Shown here piece after piece: positions 52,300 to 64,000 of a stretch of DNA of 64,000 bases (positions are counted from its first letter, which is position 1; the number at the start of each line of letters is the position of its first letter). The DNA lies in assembly GCA_029215795.1 (NCBI GenBank), contig JARDYH010000007.1:95991263-96055262 (forward strand), written 5' to 3'. The notes under the pieces are model-generated. The model was not told the DNA's origin. It ran no database searches and saw nothing but the letters and a program-made list of their open reading frames with translations. Made by a program: the position numbers and the translations under genes. Origin of the DNA: Anniella stebbinsi (lineage: Eukaryota > Chordata > Lepidosauria > Squamata > Anniellidae).

Positions 52300-52914
52300 A
52301 CATATCTATATCACCCCATAGCCAAAGCTCTAAAGGGGGAAAGAGTTGCAGAGGAACTGGATTGACCCTTATTGGAGTAAAATATTAAAGGAACCTGCAA
52401 CATTCCTAGCTGCTGTTATAGAGCAGGGCTTGAGTGCAACATCCAGTGGTCAATTTTAGTGGGAACCAATTGTACAATCAACATTGTCCCTTTGCTTTAA
52501 GGAGAGGGTACAGACATGGCACAACATGTGTCTTTTACCCACAGTTGCACCACAGACAGTATATAGCCTTAACGGCATTGTGAGGCATGCCTGTTTTATT
52601 TGCAGTGGTCTGGGCAAAAAGGTCGACTAAAATAATAAAGTGGTCCAAGGGGCCAAACTAGAGATCTGCAGAGTGTGATGAGGTCTGTAAACAAACACCC
52701 TTCTCTTTGCCGTGGGTGGGTGGGCATGCACACATGGATCAGGGCCGTGGCGCTAGGGAAGGGTTTTCTTCATCCTCTCCTTCTATGTCACTTCCCCACT
52801 ATGGAGTGGGGAAAGTCTGGTTCCCCCCCCCCCATGTGCAATAAAGCCGCACCCCCCCCCCTCCTGTGTATTGCTGTCCTTGCGCAATATTGGACCGTCC
52901 TGTTTTTTGTTGGG
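52300..52914. other. Intron, no recognised feature
   Basis: No gene or clear repeat is seen, apart from C-rich runs at about 52821-52860. Confidence 0.4.
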
Positions 52915-52922
52915 GTCATGTG

Positions 52923-53238
52923 TAGGCTGACCATATGAAAAGGAGGACAGGGCTAATGTAACTTTAACCGTTGCAGAGAAAAGGGAATTTCAGCCGGTGG
53001 CATTTGTATGCAATTAATATCTGGTGAAATTCCCTCTTCATCAGTTAAAGTTGCAGGCACTATACTAGAGTGACCATATACAAAAAAAAGGCAGGGCCCC
53101 TGCAGCTTTAACTGTTGTAATGAAGAGGGAATTTCATCAGGTACTAATTGCATACAAATGACACTGGCTGAAATTCCCTTTTCTCTACAACTGTTAAAGT
53201 TACATGAGCCCTGTCCTCCTTTTCATATGGTCAGCATA
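52923..53238. mobile_element. hAT-like MITE (family B, copy 4)
   Basis: The ends taggctgaccatatgaaaag and its mirror bound 316 bp. A perfect 8-bp duplication gtcatgtg lies at 52915-52922 and 53239-53246. The outermost stem differs from other copies (CATATGAAAAGGAGGAC rather than AGATAAAATCCAGG), marking a subfamily. Confidence 0.9.
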
Positions 53239-53246
53239 GTCATGTG

Positions 53247-53556
53247 TCGAAGGGTGGTCTTGCTGACAAAAGAGGAGGGCAGGGCTGTTCTCAACTGCTC
53301 AGCCGTGAAGGGGGAGGGAGAGAGGGCGCCCGAACAACTCTATGGTTCTTATTCCTGTGTAGGCATGTCTAGGTTTCCTGACCAGAACAATGTCGGCTTC
53401 CCCTTGCCATGCCAACATTGACCACAAACTTCTCCCAAAACTAATTGTAATACTTTATCTTCACTTATCTTGTTTAATATATTCTTAGAGGTAAGCATAG
53501 TGTGTTGTTTTACCATAATTGTGCAGTTTCAGGTTGCTGTACTATTGTATTTGGCA

Positions 53557-53602
<46 letters not shown>

Positions 53603-54013
53603 CTGCAGGGAGAAGGACGTAAGGGGCTGGGCAGGAGATTTCACTTGCATAGTAGCAATACAGGTGAAAAGATACATGAGCGCAACAATGCACAGATGTG
53701 AAAGTGTCCAGCGCTCCATTCGCTAAGGAAACAGAGGGGGAAACTGCGTCCGCAAACCAGGAAAAAAGAAGCATGTGTGATGGAGTCCACGCTGAAGAGA
53801 AGAAGGAGTGATATGAACTGAGCCAGCTAAAGCTTGGATTTTCTGCAGATATCTATGGCAGAGACGCGGGACTGTGATTCCTCCAATGGTTTCGATGCAG
53901 AGGAGGATTTCCAAGGAGGAAATTCCAGAATTTGCAGCTCACTGAGATGGTGTAACAAACCGTGCCTAGGGGCAGGAATGAGGCACAACTTGTGTCATCC
54001 CAACCCATAATAT
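53247..54013. other. Intron with (AT)n tract
   Basis: An (AT)n microsatellite occupies about 53561-53600. No gene is recognised. Confidence 0.5.
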
Positions 54014-54333
54014 GAGGCTGACCAGATAAAATCCAGGTCAGGGCTCATGTAACTTTAACAGTTGTAGAGAAAAGGGAATTTCAGCCAGTGTCATTTGTTT
54101 GCAATTAGTCCCTGGTGAAATTCCCTCTTCATCACAACAGTTAAAGGTGCAGGCACTATACTAGAGTGACCATATACAAAAGAAGGCAGGGCCCCTGCAA
54201 CTTTAACTGTTGTGATGAAGAGGGAATTTCACCAGGAACTAATTGCATACAAATGACACTGGCTGAAATTCCCTTTTCTCTACAACTGTTAAAGTTACAT
54301 GAGCCCTGGCCTGGATTTTATCTGGTCAGCCTA
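54014..54333. mobile_element. hAT-like MITE (family B, copy 5)
   Basis: The sequence aggctgaccagataaaatcc and its mirror bound 320 bp, with the same interior as copies 1 and 3. The first base of the left end seems mutated and the target duplication is unclear. Confidence 0.85.
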
Positions 54334-56824
54334 TGATATCCTAAACTGGGCATTTGTGGAGGGAACTTTTCTCCTTTACTTTGTTATTGCACAACTGTGC
54401 ATCTCCAGTTTATAAAAATAGAGATCTGCTGCATTCCCTGGCAGTTAACTCTAATGGGGCAAAGGTGGGGTGGAGTGCTCATTTCACTTAAAATGAACAA
54501 ATTGCAGAATCTGCAATAGACTCTTTAGGAGAGCCTTAAAAATGTCTCTTGTTTTCAGCAGCTTTCTCCTAAATTGGTTTATTGGGCTGTTGAGTGGAAA
54601 GAATTTTAGCTGTAACTTTAAAGGGATTTTAATAGTTGTGTTTTAGTTTTATCTGCTGCTTCCTTATATTTATTACTTATGTTTTGAAATGTTGTAATAC
54701 TGATGCTTTATGGATCATTGGAAGCTGCCTTAAGAGTCAGGCGAAGGCCCGTTGAAGTGTCCTGGTAGTGCCCAATATGTGCCAATAGTGGCAAAAACAC
54801 CCTGGAGTCCTTCGTCCCCTCAATGCAGGCCCTCCTTGTACCCACAACTGATGTACTGACATAACCCAGGGTTTTCAGCAAACAAGCCACGTGACAAATG
54901 CAGCAGCGCAGCCTTGTCCAAGCACAGAAGAGGGAGGGAGCAACACATGTTTACTTTAGATATTACATAAACTAATTAACTGTGTCACTGGAAGACAAGG
55001 TAAATAATGCATATTTCATTGATTTTACTGGAAAACACAGAGGCTGCAGAGCTAAAGAATAAGCAGTCGTTACTTCCAGCAGATTTAGGCTGCGACCGGT
55101 AAACGACTCATAATGATGGGCTGATTCCAACAATATTTTCATTTATTGGAGGGGGGGCATGCAGGAAGCAGATTTTCCACAAAAAAATAAAAATCAAGTT
55201 TGATGCTTTTGCTCACTGGAATTCTCCAAACATCATTTCAAAGGTCAGTTTGGTTTTCTTTTGTTCTTGTTTGCAACCTGTTGTTGTCATTGTTGTTATT
55301 ATTATTATTATTATTTGTTCAAAAGGGAAAAATGCACACTCCCCCCCATTTAGTAACACGCGGAAATGATTGTTTAAATTGTGCATTGTTAAGTTTCTGC
55401 ATTTTTGAAATTATGCAGTTCACGTTCAGGGTTGCAAATGTGGCATTTTCGAGTGATTTGTGAACTGAACAAAATTCACAAGGATCCCTAATTCCGATTG
55501 TAACATTTCTCGTGATGGTCAGCTGGGCAACATTTTACAACAACAACAAAAAAAAACCCACAAAAAATTTATTGCACTTATGTTCATTTTCTATTCTCCC
55601 ACCCCTATAATTTGCAGTCACAGATAGGCCAAATTTAGATTGGAAAAAAAGAGAATTAAGAAAAAAATTGGCAGGCAAGATACCAACCACTAAGCCCACC
55701 TTCCCAAATGTATTAAAAAAGGAGGTTTCACAAAAGATGCCTAAATCCTGCCTGTGCTTTTTCACTACCTGTACTGCAATTCTTTTAGCCCTGGAATCCT
55801 CAAAATTTATTTTAAATGTAACATGGCAGTATGCGACAATTCCTCCAATCTGACAGAAGTTGTGAACCTTATCAGAATTTCCTTCAAAATTCTTAAGACG
55901 TCTTGCCTACAACCGCACCTTGTTTTAGGCAGCTCTAAACAAAACATTCAAGATTCTCATAAGAGTGGACTTGGTCCAGTCTTTGAGGATCTCCTTCCCA
56001 CTGTAAATGTCTTTCTCCATGTCAAATGTGGCCTAGAATTGGGCCATGACCAAAGTTCCTTCCTTCCGTCGGCAATCATTTTGTCCGTGACTTGCATCTG
56101 TGCTGCACAATCAATCCCCTAGCAGCAGCTGCAAAAACATTTCCAAGCCAGGTGGCCATCAGGACATATGATTCACTGGAATTTACTATCCATAAATGCT
56201 TGTTTATTGTGAAAGCATTAAATCAGCTGGCAAATCATCCCCCAGGGATACAGATTAGGCCTGAGCAGCCATTATCAGTGGGGAGGTATTTCCTTTCAAA
56301 ACTCCCTCCACGGTTTGTGTTCTTTGTGCCAAGTGGAAATCACAGCAGCCCAGAGAAGACCTGTACAGGTGCAAAGGCAATTGCAAAATTTCACCGTTTA
56401 TCTTCTTATAAAAGGTGTCACTGTTCCTATAGGCCCGTCGGTTGATGAAGTTTTTTACAAGTTAAAACAGAAAATTGGAAAAAGAAAAAAGTCTCAGAAT
56501 TTAATGTCCCCCAATGATCAACAAAATTCTCCCCTCCCACCACCACTTTGGGAGGGGGGGCAAATGGCCTTGAGCTAAAAGGGGGTAATGGGGATTTTTC
56601 AAATTAGCAAGGTAATTTTAATACTAATATGTTCTACAGCAAAAGGCTACAAGCCCAACTTTCTGCTGTGTGTCAGGCCCATTCATCGACATCCGGTTCA
56701 TTAACTACAACCAGAAACTATAGTTTTGCATAATGCCAGAGAGCCCTGAAAATGATCCTACCATGCAAAATTGCAGCTTCTTATTGAAGTCAACAAGTCA
56801 GACAATGAAGTATTGCAATAATGG
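54334..56824. other. Intron, largely unassigned, repeat-poor
   Basis: No exon is recognised. 56100-56450 is free of repeats that I can identify and may be conserved non-coding sequence, but this cannot be shown from one genome. Confidence 0.35.
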
Positions 56825-58035
56825 GTGACCCACCTTTACTGGATAAATACATGTTCCAGTCACAACAAAGAGGTTACATTGGTCATGGAACCAACTAGAG
56901 GGAGTCAAGCTCGATTTAATTTTAAGTGGTGTCACCCAGGACCTAGTACAAGATGTGAATGTTGTAAAACCAGTTGGAAACAGTGACCACAGTGCTGTCA
57001 CATTTAATATATATTTAAGTGGGAAATTGCCAAGGTAGTCCAACACAGTCACATGTGACTTCAAAGGAAAAATCTCTCCAAGAAGAGGAAACTGGTAAAA
57101 AGGAAGCTGAAAGGAGTCAAGAAGGTCAAATCCCTTCAAAATGCATGGAGGTTATTCAAAACCACCACAACAGAAGCTCAACTAGAATGTATACGACAGG
57201 TTAGGAAAGGTAGCACCAAGTCCAAGAGGTCGCCAGCATGGTTAACAAGTGGTGTCGAGGAAGCTGTTAGAGAAAAGAGGGCTTCCTTCAGAAAATGGAA
57301 GTCTTGCCCAAGTGAGGAGAACAAAAGGGAGCCCAAAGGCGATGTAAGCAGACAATAAGAGATGCAAAGAGCATTTTGAGGAGCATATTGTTAACAATAG
57401 CAAGGCCAACAATAAACAATTCTATAAAAATATCAGAAGCAGGAAACCAGCTAGGGAGGCAGTTGGACTGCTGGATGATAACGGAGCTAAAGGAGTACTA
57501 AAGAAAGATAAGGAAATTGTAGAGATGTTGAATGAATTCTTTTCATCTGTCTTCACTTCAGAAGATATAGAACAGATGCCTGAACAGATGTTTTCAAGAA
57601 GGGAGTCAAGAAATTGAGGCAAATAATTGTGACAAAATATGAAGTTCTCAACCTCATTAACAAACTGAAAATTAATGTGCAGAAAAAGAGCAACCAAAAT
57701 GATCAAGGGGCTGCAGCAACTCCCCTATGAGGAAAAGTTAGAACAGTTGGGATTGTTTAGCTTATAAAAAAAAGTGACTAGATGGGGTATGTGATAGAAG
57801 TATACAAAAATATGCAGGGTGTGGAGAAAGTGGATAGAGAGACATTTTTCTCCCTCTCTCATAATACTAGAACCCAATGGGGTCATCATCCCATGAAGCT
57901 GAATGGCAGGGGATTACAAACAGATAAAAAAAAAGTACTTCTTCACACAGCAAAGAGTTCCACTACAGAATTCACTTCCACAAGGGGGTTGGACAAATTC
58001 CTGGAGCAGAAGGCTATCAATGGCTACTAGTCCTG
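56825..58035 (+). mobile_element. CR1 LINE with internal deletion
   Basis: The left part encodes the end of the CR1 endonuclease (LDLILSGVTQDLVQD and VGNSDHSAVTFNI-like words, with frame breaks) and the EN-RT linker. It then jumps near 57660 to the CR1 3' end (aagagcaaccaaaatgatca, gagaaggctatcaatggctact). The reverse-transcriptase core is missing. Confidence 0.75.
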
Positions 58036-58039
58036 ATGG

Positions 58040-59135
58040 CTATATTATTATTATTATTATTATTATTAGCTGAAGCTCTCTGGGCGGTTTACAAAATTAA
58101 AAGATTGAACACTAAAAAGACAATATACAAAATTTAAAACCATAAACGTAAAACAGCTGACATTTAAAACATTTTAAACTGTTAAGCCTGGCCACAAAGT
58201 CAGTTAAAACCTCAACTTAAGCTTTGAAAATGCCTGGGAGAAAAGAAAAGTTTTGACCTGGCGCCAAACAGATAACAAGGCGGGCCTCATCGGTGAGATC
58301 ATTCCATAATTGGGGAGCCACCACAGAGAAGGCCCTCTCCCTTGTTGCTGTCCTCCGAGCTTCCCTCGGAGTAAGCACCCGGAGGAGGACCTTTGATGTT
58401 GAGTGTAGTGTACGGGTAGATTCATGTCGGGAAAGGCGTTCCATCAGGTATTGTGGTCCCAAACCGTGTAAGGCTTTATAGGTTAAAACCAGCACCTTGA
58501 ATCGGGCTCGGAAACATACAGGCAGCCAATGCAAGCGGGCCAGAGTAGGTCTTATATGTTCGAACCTACTGGTCCCTGTTACCAATCTGGCCGCTGCATT
58601 TTGCACAAGCTGCAGCTTCCGAACCGTCTTCAAAGGCAGCCCCACGTAGAGCGCATTGCAGTAATCTAACTTGGAGGTTACCAGAGCATGGACAACTGAA
58701 GCCAGGTTATCCCTGTCCAGATAGGGGCGTAGCTGGGCCACCAGCCGAAGTTGGTAGAAGGCACTCCATGCCACCGAGGCCACCTGAGCCTCAAGTGACA
58801 GAGATGGTTCTAGGAGAACCCCCAAGCTACAAACCCGCTCCTTCAGGGGGAGTGCAACCCCATCCAGAACAGGTTGAACACCCTCCATCTGGTCAGCGGA
58901 ACCACCCACTAACAGCATCTCAGTCTTGTCTGGATTGAGTTTCAGTTTGTTAGCCCTCATCCAGTCCATTGCCGCAGCCAGGCACTGGTTCAGCACATCC
59001 ACAGCCTCACCTGATGAAGATGAGAAGGAGAAATAGAGCTGCGTGTCATCAGCGTACTGATGACAACGCACTCCAAAACTCCGGATGACTGCACTCAACG
59101 GTTTCATGTAGATGTTGAACAGTATGGGGGACACA
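58040..59135 (-). mobile_element. L2 LINE 3' half, minus strand
   Basis: The (ATT)n tail and aaccgcccagagagcttcag (read on minus) begin the element at low coordinates. A minus-strand open frame up to about 59135 encodes LFNIYMKPLSAVIRSFGV, YADDTQLY, LKLNPDKTEMLLVGG, LHWLPVCFRARFKVL and APQLWNDLTDEA. It is closely related to the copy at 43576-46345 and is 5' truncated inside the RT domain. Confidence 0.9.
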
Positions 59136-59317
59136 GGCATGCAGGCGGGGGGGCGGGGGGGCGGGCGGGCGGCGTGAGGCATGCAGGCAGGAGGGTGGGC
59201 AGGCAGGCAGCGTGGGGCAGCACGGGCGCGCAGTGGGGGGGTTGTTTTGGGTGGCGGGGGTGGTAGGGGGGTGGCGGGGGGGGTCCGGGATTTTGGTTCT
59301 CAAAATCTGGTCACCCT
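59136..59317. mobile_element. hAT-like family D fragment (copy 3)
   Basis: G-rich interior sequence leads into tccgggattttggttctcaa and aaaatctggtcacccta, the same terminus as the family D element at 41154. The other end is missing where it abuts the L2 copy. Confidence 0.65.
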
Positions 59318-59650
59318 AGTCTGCATCCTTCTTGAAGTGTGTCCAGAACTGGACGCAATATTCAAGATGGGGCCTAACCAGTGCCGAATGGAGGGGAACC
59401 AGTACCTCACGTGATTTGGAAGCTATACTTCTTTTAATGCAGCCCAAAATAGCATTTGCTTTTTTGCAGCTACATCACACTGTTGGCTCATATTCAGCTT
59501 GTGATCTACAACAATTTCAAGATCCTTCTCGTTTGTCGTATTGATTAGCCTAGTATCCCCCATCTTGTAACTGTGCTTTTAGTTTCTTTTTCCTAGTGTA
59601 GAACTTGGCATTTATCCCTATTCAATTTCATCCTGTTGTTTTCAGCCCAG
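59318..59650 (-). mobile_element. CR1 LINE fragment
   Basis: On plus it reads ctgcatccttcttgaagtgt, ggggcctaaccagtgccgaa, gcccaaaatagcatttgctt and cctagtgtagaacttggcat. These are the same CR1 3' blocks seen at 15150-15250 and 20905-21090, in minus orientation. Confidence 0.85.
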
Positions 59651-61854
59651 GATGGACAGGTGTGGCCCTTCCATGGGCTGGGAGGGACATCAGTTGCTGT
59701 TGCTGCTATTTTGTTGCTTGAGGCCAGCTTTGAAAGAAAAGGCTTTTTAAAAAGGCGCTTTTCCCTCAAGGCTGCACTGCCTGTGGCCAGCCCTGTCTGG
59801 ATCATAGAGCAGGGGGCGGAGGGCAGCACACACCACTCCAAAACACAAGGGCTGACAAATAAAGAGCAGCTCCATCACATCAGGAGCTGTCTGTTGAGGA
59901 AACGATGCACTGTTTGCAAGACGTGTATTGACTTTCTCAAGGAAAACAGTTCTACTTTGAGTGATCTGCTGACCATGCCATGCCTTCCGCCAGGGAGCAA
60001 GCATCACAGTGTTCTACGAGGCTCCACAGATCTCAGATTTTACGACTGAAGTTAAGGATGTGCTTCTAGGGACATCTGAAGTACATATCCAGGCTATTTT
60101 GAATAGGGATTCACTGCTCGGTGAGAAGATTTTTATTTTTTTATTTTTAATGGAGAACCCTCTTCTGGGAAGTACAATTCCCAGAATTCCTTGCATGGGA
60201 ACCACAACAATACAAAAGGTTGCAAAACGGGTTTAAACGTATAGCCACCTCCAGGTCCATCACATTCTCTAGTACCCCACACTGTCTCTCCCACATTGCT
60301 GGTCTACTGAGTGTGAAGATCCAATTTGATTCTGACTAGCTTGGAATACGCTGTGAGAGGTGCCCAGATTTTGAGGGGACACAGACTGACTTGTTCTGAG
60401 CCAATCCAAAGAGAGCAGCTGGGAGGGGTGGGGTGCTGGGTTGCCCAGCCTGGACCCCCTTCTCCCCATTCTGTATCCAGGGCCCTTTCTACACCATAGG
60501 GGTATAGTGGGAGGGAGGGAGGGAGAGCGATCCTGGAAGTACCTAATGCACACCATCGGTGCACAAGGACCAGCCAGGGGCCATCCCAGGCAAACAGCCT
60601 GGTGTAGAAACAGCCCAGGTTGCAAATTTCATTTGTTTAGAAACCCAGTTGCATTTTTTAAAGTAGTCTGACTCAGACAAAATGGAAGCTAAAGCTGTGT
60701 CCTGGCTGGGTAGATGTAACACTGAGCATCTATAATTCTCCCACTTAAACTCAACTAATCACTCGTTGAGGGAGATAATGCACTCATCTATGTGCCGGCC
60801 TCCTCCACCACTCAGGCTTTCATAGCCCTCTCCAAACGGCATTCAGAGTGCAATTATGCCATTAATTATTTTGTTCATTTTTACAGGTTCAGTTGGAGGC
60901 CTCTGAATTGAAATTTGCATGGAGGACACTTCAGAGGGCTGGGAAATAAGGCGTCTCTCGGACCTCCTTTCTTCACGGTATTATTAGAGCTGCAAGAAAT
61001 GATGCAGCTCTAGGGCCTCACAGGACTTCCTGCATCTTACATCCCAGATTAATTATCGGATAGCTAAAATAAACTGTAAATGGCCGAGGTCCTATTAATA
61101 AGAGTATACTAAAAGGACATGACTCCCATAGGCAAGCAAAGTTAATGAGGTCCCATTGTATTTGGCAAACTGGGATTTTAAAAAATGGTACAAGAGTCGC
61201 AGCAATGATTCCCATACAGTGACAACTGCAAGTTCCACTGCAGCTAGAATGGCCAAATTCACTTTGGATTCTAGGCTCACGTCTACATTCTGCCACTGGT
61301 ACGGTGTGCCGCTCAGAGCAAAGCCATTTACGGTTTCAATTAAAATGGAACTCACAGAGCATTGCAGGGGGAGTAATGAATGGATGCTTGTGGAGGGCTT
61401 TGAGGGACTGGAATAAAATGATGTTCTCGATAGGCAAGTGGTGATGAAGGCCTGGAACTGCTCCTAAAAGGGTGGCTGGTTTTTAATGGCCCTTTTGGAA
61501 AGGGACTTTTTACTTGTGGCTTGTGTAAAAGCATGTGCGTACATGTTGGAACAGGATGAAGATTCAAGCAACTACTTCAGTGAGGACAAGACTGGGAGAC
61601 AGAGAGAGGATAGATTCAAATGTTGCCCTCTTCCCACGTCACATCTTTCCATGCAGGGGCTTCACATGCGCAGTCTGTGCACCACATGAGGATCTCCACA
61701 ACAGCTGCGAGACGTTCTTCTAGCTGCCACTGGGGACTCCACACAGATGATCAAGTCAATTTTTGTAGTAAGGAGGTTTAAAATATTACCACCACCACGT
61801 TGTATTGCACTGTGTGGCAGAGCTCTCGCTATAGTCCCTCCATGTAGCAATAGG
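59651..61854. other. Intron, repeat-poor, no exon recognised
   Basis: No receptor exon motifs are found on the minus strand. The stretch 60830-61370 lacks recognisable repeats and could be conserved non-coding DNA. Confidence 0.35.
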
Positions 61855-61939
61855 TGGTGATTAGACTGTCAGACTAGGACTGGAGAGACCAGGGTTCAAA
61901 TCCAGACTCCTCTATGAGGCTCATGGGGTCATTTTGGCC

Positions 61940-61984
<45 letters not shown>

Positions 61985-62100
61985 CCTCATCTTAGCATGC
62001 CTTAAAGAGTGGTTGTGAGGATAGGGTGGGATTGGGAGAACGTGCATGCCTCTGAGGTTGCTGAAGGGAGCTGTGATGAAAATGCAATACATTACAAGAC
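61855..62100 (+). mobile_element. tRNA-headed SINE with embedded (TC)n
   Basis: The head ggtggtgattagactgtcag and B-box-like gggttcaaatccagactcc are followed by tcatggggtcattttggccc. A (TC)n tract (about 61944-61979) follows, then ggttgtgaggatagggtggg. It is older and more diverged than the copies at 11626 and 29062. Confidence 0.55.
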
Positions 62101-62995
62101 ATACATGCATGCAAGTGTGGAGAATATAATATCTGAATTGGCCCCCTGACCAATTTGAATTTAGATACAAAATACTTTTATTCATTAATGATGTCACTGA
62201 GATTCATATTCCTGGGCTTGAGAAAACGAATGTCAAGGCCCACAATGCTCATCTCAAATCACACGCCCTGCACTCTGCTTGGCATCCATTTCTAATCTGA
62301 GCCAGAGAAGAATTCTCAGCCCCCCCCAAAAGCCCCCCCCCCCCGTGGGCAAACTCCATTCCTCACAGACTACTTACAGCCTGCCAAGCAGTCTGTGAGG
62401 AATGGACTGGCAAGGGGAGGGTCTCTCCCTGCCTCTGCTTGGTGGCAGTGTATCAGAAATGGCTCAGAAAGAAGCTAAGCTGCTTCCCAGTTTTGGTGAA
62501 ATAACTTGGCTTTTTTCCAGTCCACTCCCACAGGAGCCAGGAAGAGCCTGAACACCAGCCCTGTCCATGGAGGGCCATCAAGGCCTCGCAGCTTAGCATT
62601 CTGGGAAGGTTACTGTTAGCTGAAGGAGAGTTCTGTCTGTGGCATGAGAAAGGCTATGGCACCTGCTCAGCTGCAGTGGCAGAATCCATTTACATATGTC
62701 CAGGTCAGACTGCATTCGGAAATAAAACTGCATTTCTAAATGAATGAAATTGTGCCTCACACACCTGGTCCTTCTTTAGAACTTGTCCTCCACTCTGCAA
62801 CAGGGTCAGGCAATAAAAGGGAAAGCACAGATCATCATTTTGTGGAGATATTGCTTCTGGGATTCCGGCCTGCAGGCAGCGGCTTAACTCCCTGAGAGAT
62901 GGATTTCTCTGGGCTGGATGTGAAGTCGGCATGTAGCTCTCAGACAGACTTTGCTCTCCAGACTCAGTTTCAGTCAACACAGATTCCATACCCCA
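62101..62995. other. Intron, no recognised feature
   Basis: A pair of inverted segments (attcctcacagactacttac near 62360 and gtctgtgaggaatggactgg near 62390) forms a small hairpin. No gene is seen. Confidence 0.4.
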
Positions 62996-63510
62996 TCCCA
63001 AACAAGACACTCTCTGTTATCTGGAAGCTTTGGAAGGATATAACTCCTTTGCTGAGGGAGCTGTACCGGCTGCCTATTGACTACTGGGCCAGGTTTAAAG
63101 TTCTTGTACAAAGCCCTAAACAACTTGGGACCAGGATACCTGAGAGAGTGCCTTCTCCCTTACCAACATGCCCGGTCACTGAGGTCATTGGAGGGCATGC
63201 TCCTGGTGGTTCCACATGGACCTATGGCCACCAGAAGAAGAGCCTTTAGTATGGTGGCCCCTTCTCTTTGGAACTCCCTGCCCCTGGAGGTCAAGCAGGC
63301 GCCAACAATAGGTTGCTTCCAGCACCACCTGAAAACAACTCTGTTCCAGGAAGCCTTCCTCAACTGACCAGCCACTGTTAATTGAACAATTTTAATTTGC
63401 TCTTTTTAATCTTCTTTCTTTTACTGTTTTACTGTGCACTAGTCCAGAATCTATTTTAGATATGGAGTGGTATATAAATATTTTAAATAAATTCATAAAT
63501 AAATAAAATA
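62996..63510 (+). mobile_element. L2-type LINE 3' fragment
   Basis: It encodes LRELYRLPIDYWARFKVL-like sequence, YKALNNLGPGYLRECLLPYQ and RRRAFSMVAPSLWNSLPLEV. The non-coding end atatggagtggtatataaat is followed by A/T repeats. Confidence 0.85.
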
Positions 63511-63701
63511 TACCAATGACCAACACTAATGAACCCCTTTGTGAAAATTCAAGTTCTTACTCCAGCACCAGCCCCCACCCAATAGTCAGTTGAATTTCAA
63601 GCACGCGACACGCAGCTCTGTTTCTCCTTTCCATCATATTCTGGGAAAGATGCTGAAGCTCTAAACTGGTGTTTGAAGCCAGTAATGGGGCAAAGGCATT
63701 G

Positions 63702-63756
63702 AGTCTGTTCAGACGACATGCTAAGACACAGTGGTTAAGCATTGTGAGCTAAACAT
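63702..63756. mobile_element. Half of a family F MITE
   Basis: The sequence ctgttcagacgacatgctaa followed by cagtggttaagcattgtgag matches one arm of the palindromic element at 25587. The other arm is absent; CR1 sequence follows directly. Confidence 0.45.
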
Positions 63757-64000
63757 TATGCTTATCAAATTTGCAGACGACACAAAATTGGGTGGGATCG
63801 CTAATACCCTGGAAGACAGAAACAAACGCCAAAGTGATCTTGATAGACTGAAGCGCTGGGCTGAAAACAACAGAATGAAATTTAATAGGGATAAATGCTG
63901 AGTTCTACACCTAGGAAAAAGAAACCAAATGCACAGTTTCAAGATGGGGGATACTTGGCTCAGCAGTACGACAAGAGAGAAGGATCTTGGAATGGTTGTA
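63757..64000 (+). mobile_element. CR1 LINE, runs off the window
   Basis: The plus strand encodes LIKFADDTKLGG, DRNKRQSDLDRLKRWAENN and MKFNRDKC, then a TGA stop where tryptophan-like coding would continue, then LHLGKRNQMHSFKMG. This is the CR1 reverse-transcriptase catalytic block, truncated at its 5' side and continuing past 64000. Confidence 0.88.

Overview
The window is vertebrate nuclear DNA. It holds a central part of one gene on the minus strand: five consecutive coding exons of a kainate-type ionotropic glutamate receptor, best matched to GRIK3 (GluK3). The exons encode the C-terminal half of the ligand-binding domain, all membrane segments and the start of the cytoplasmic tail. The gene runs off both ends: the final coding exon(s) lie below position 1, and the N-terminal-domain and S1 exons lie above 64000. 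Everything else is intron, mostly transposable elements. The repeat mix (CR1 and L2 LINEs, an L1-clade LINE, tRNA-headed SINEs of lizard/snake type, many hAT-like non-autonomous DNA elements) suggests a squamate reptile. That assignment is inference from repeat content and was not tested by a search.

Layout. 1-3700: GRIK3 exons at 556-806 and 3398-3620, separated by a GC-rich hAT-like foldback element (1134-2950) built around five tandem palindromes. 3621-31719: a 28-kb intron with L2 pieces, further hAT-like elements (6902-7433, 12475-13742, 24392-24711, 25664-26190) and a long minus-strand CR1 LINE (about 14.7-25.0 kb). That CR1 is split by four later insertions: a nearly complete L1 (15267-20888, 16-bp target duplication), an intronless ERF retrocopy (about 21098-22069), an L2 tail and a hAT-like MITE. 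31720-34281: exons for M3/S2 and for the pore loop. 34282-51884: a 17.6-kb intron with a 2.2-kb hierarchical palindrome (36355-38556) inserted inside another MITE, a GC-rich hAT-like element (41154-41783), LTR-like sequence (41.9-42.9 kb) and an L2 LINE with a long uninterrupted reverse-transcriptase frame (43.58-46.35 kb). 51885-52108: the exon for S2 start/M1. 52109-64000: upstream intron with MITEs, CR1 and L2 copies, and 55-61 kb stretches that look largely free of recognised repeats.

The only host gene that appears functional is GRIK3. Its five exons splice in consistent phases, keep reading frame and retain the receptor family's key motifs. No prokaryotic-type system, CRISPR array or new gene cluster was seen. 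The most unusual content is structural: several element families, most with 8-bp target duplications, whose interiors are palindromes made of smaller palindromes, repeatedly carrying splice-donor-like GTAAG motifs. Nested insertions allow their relative ages to be read directly.
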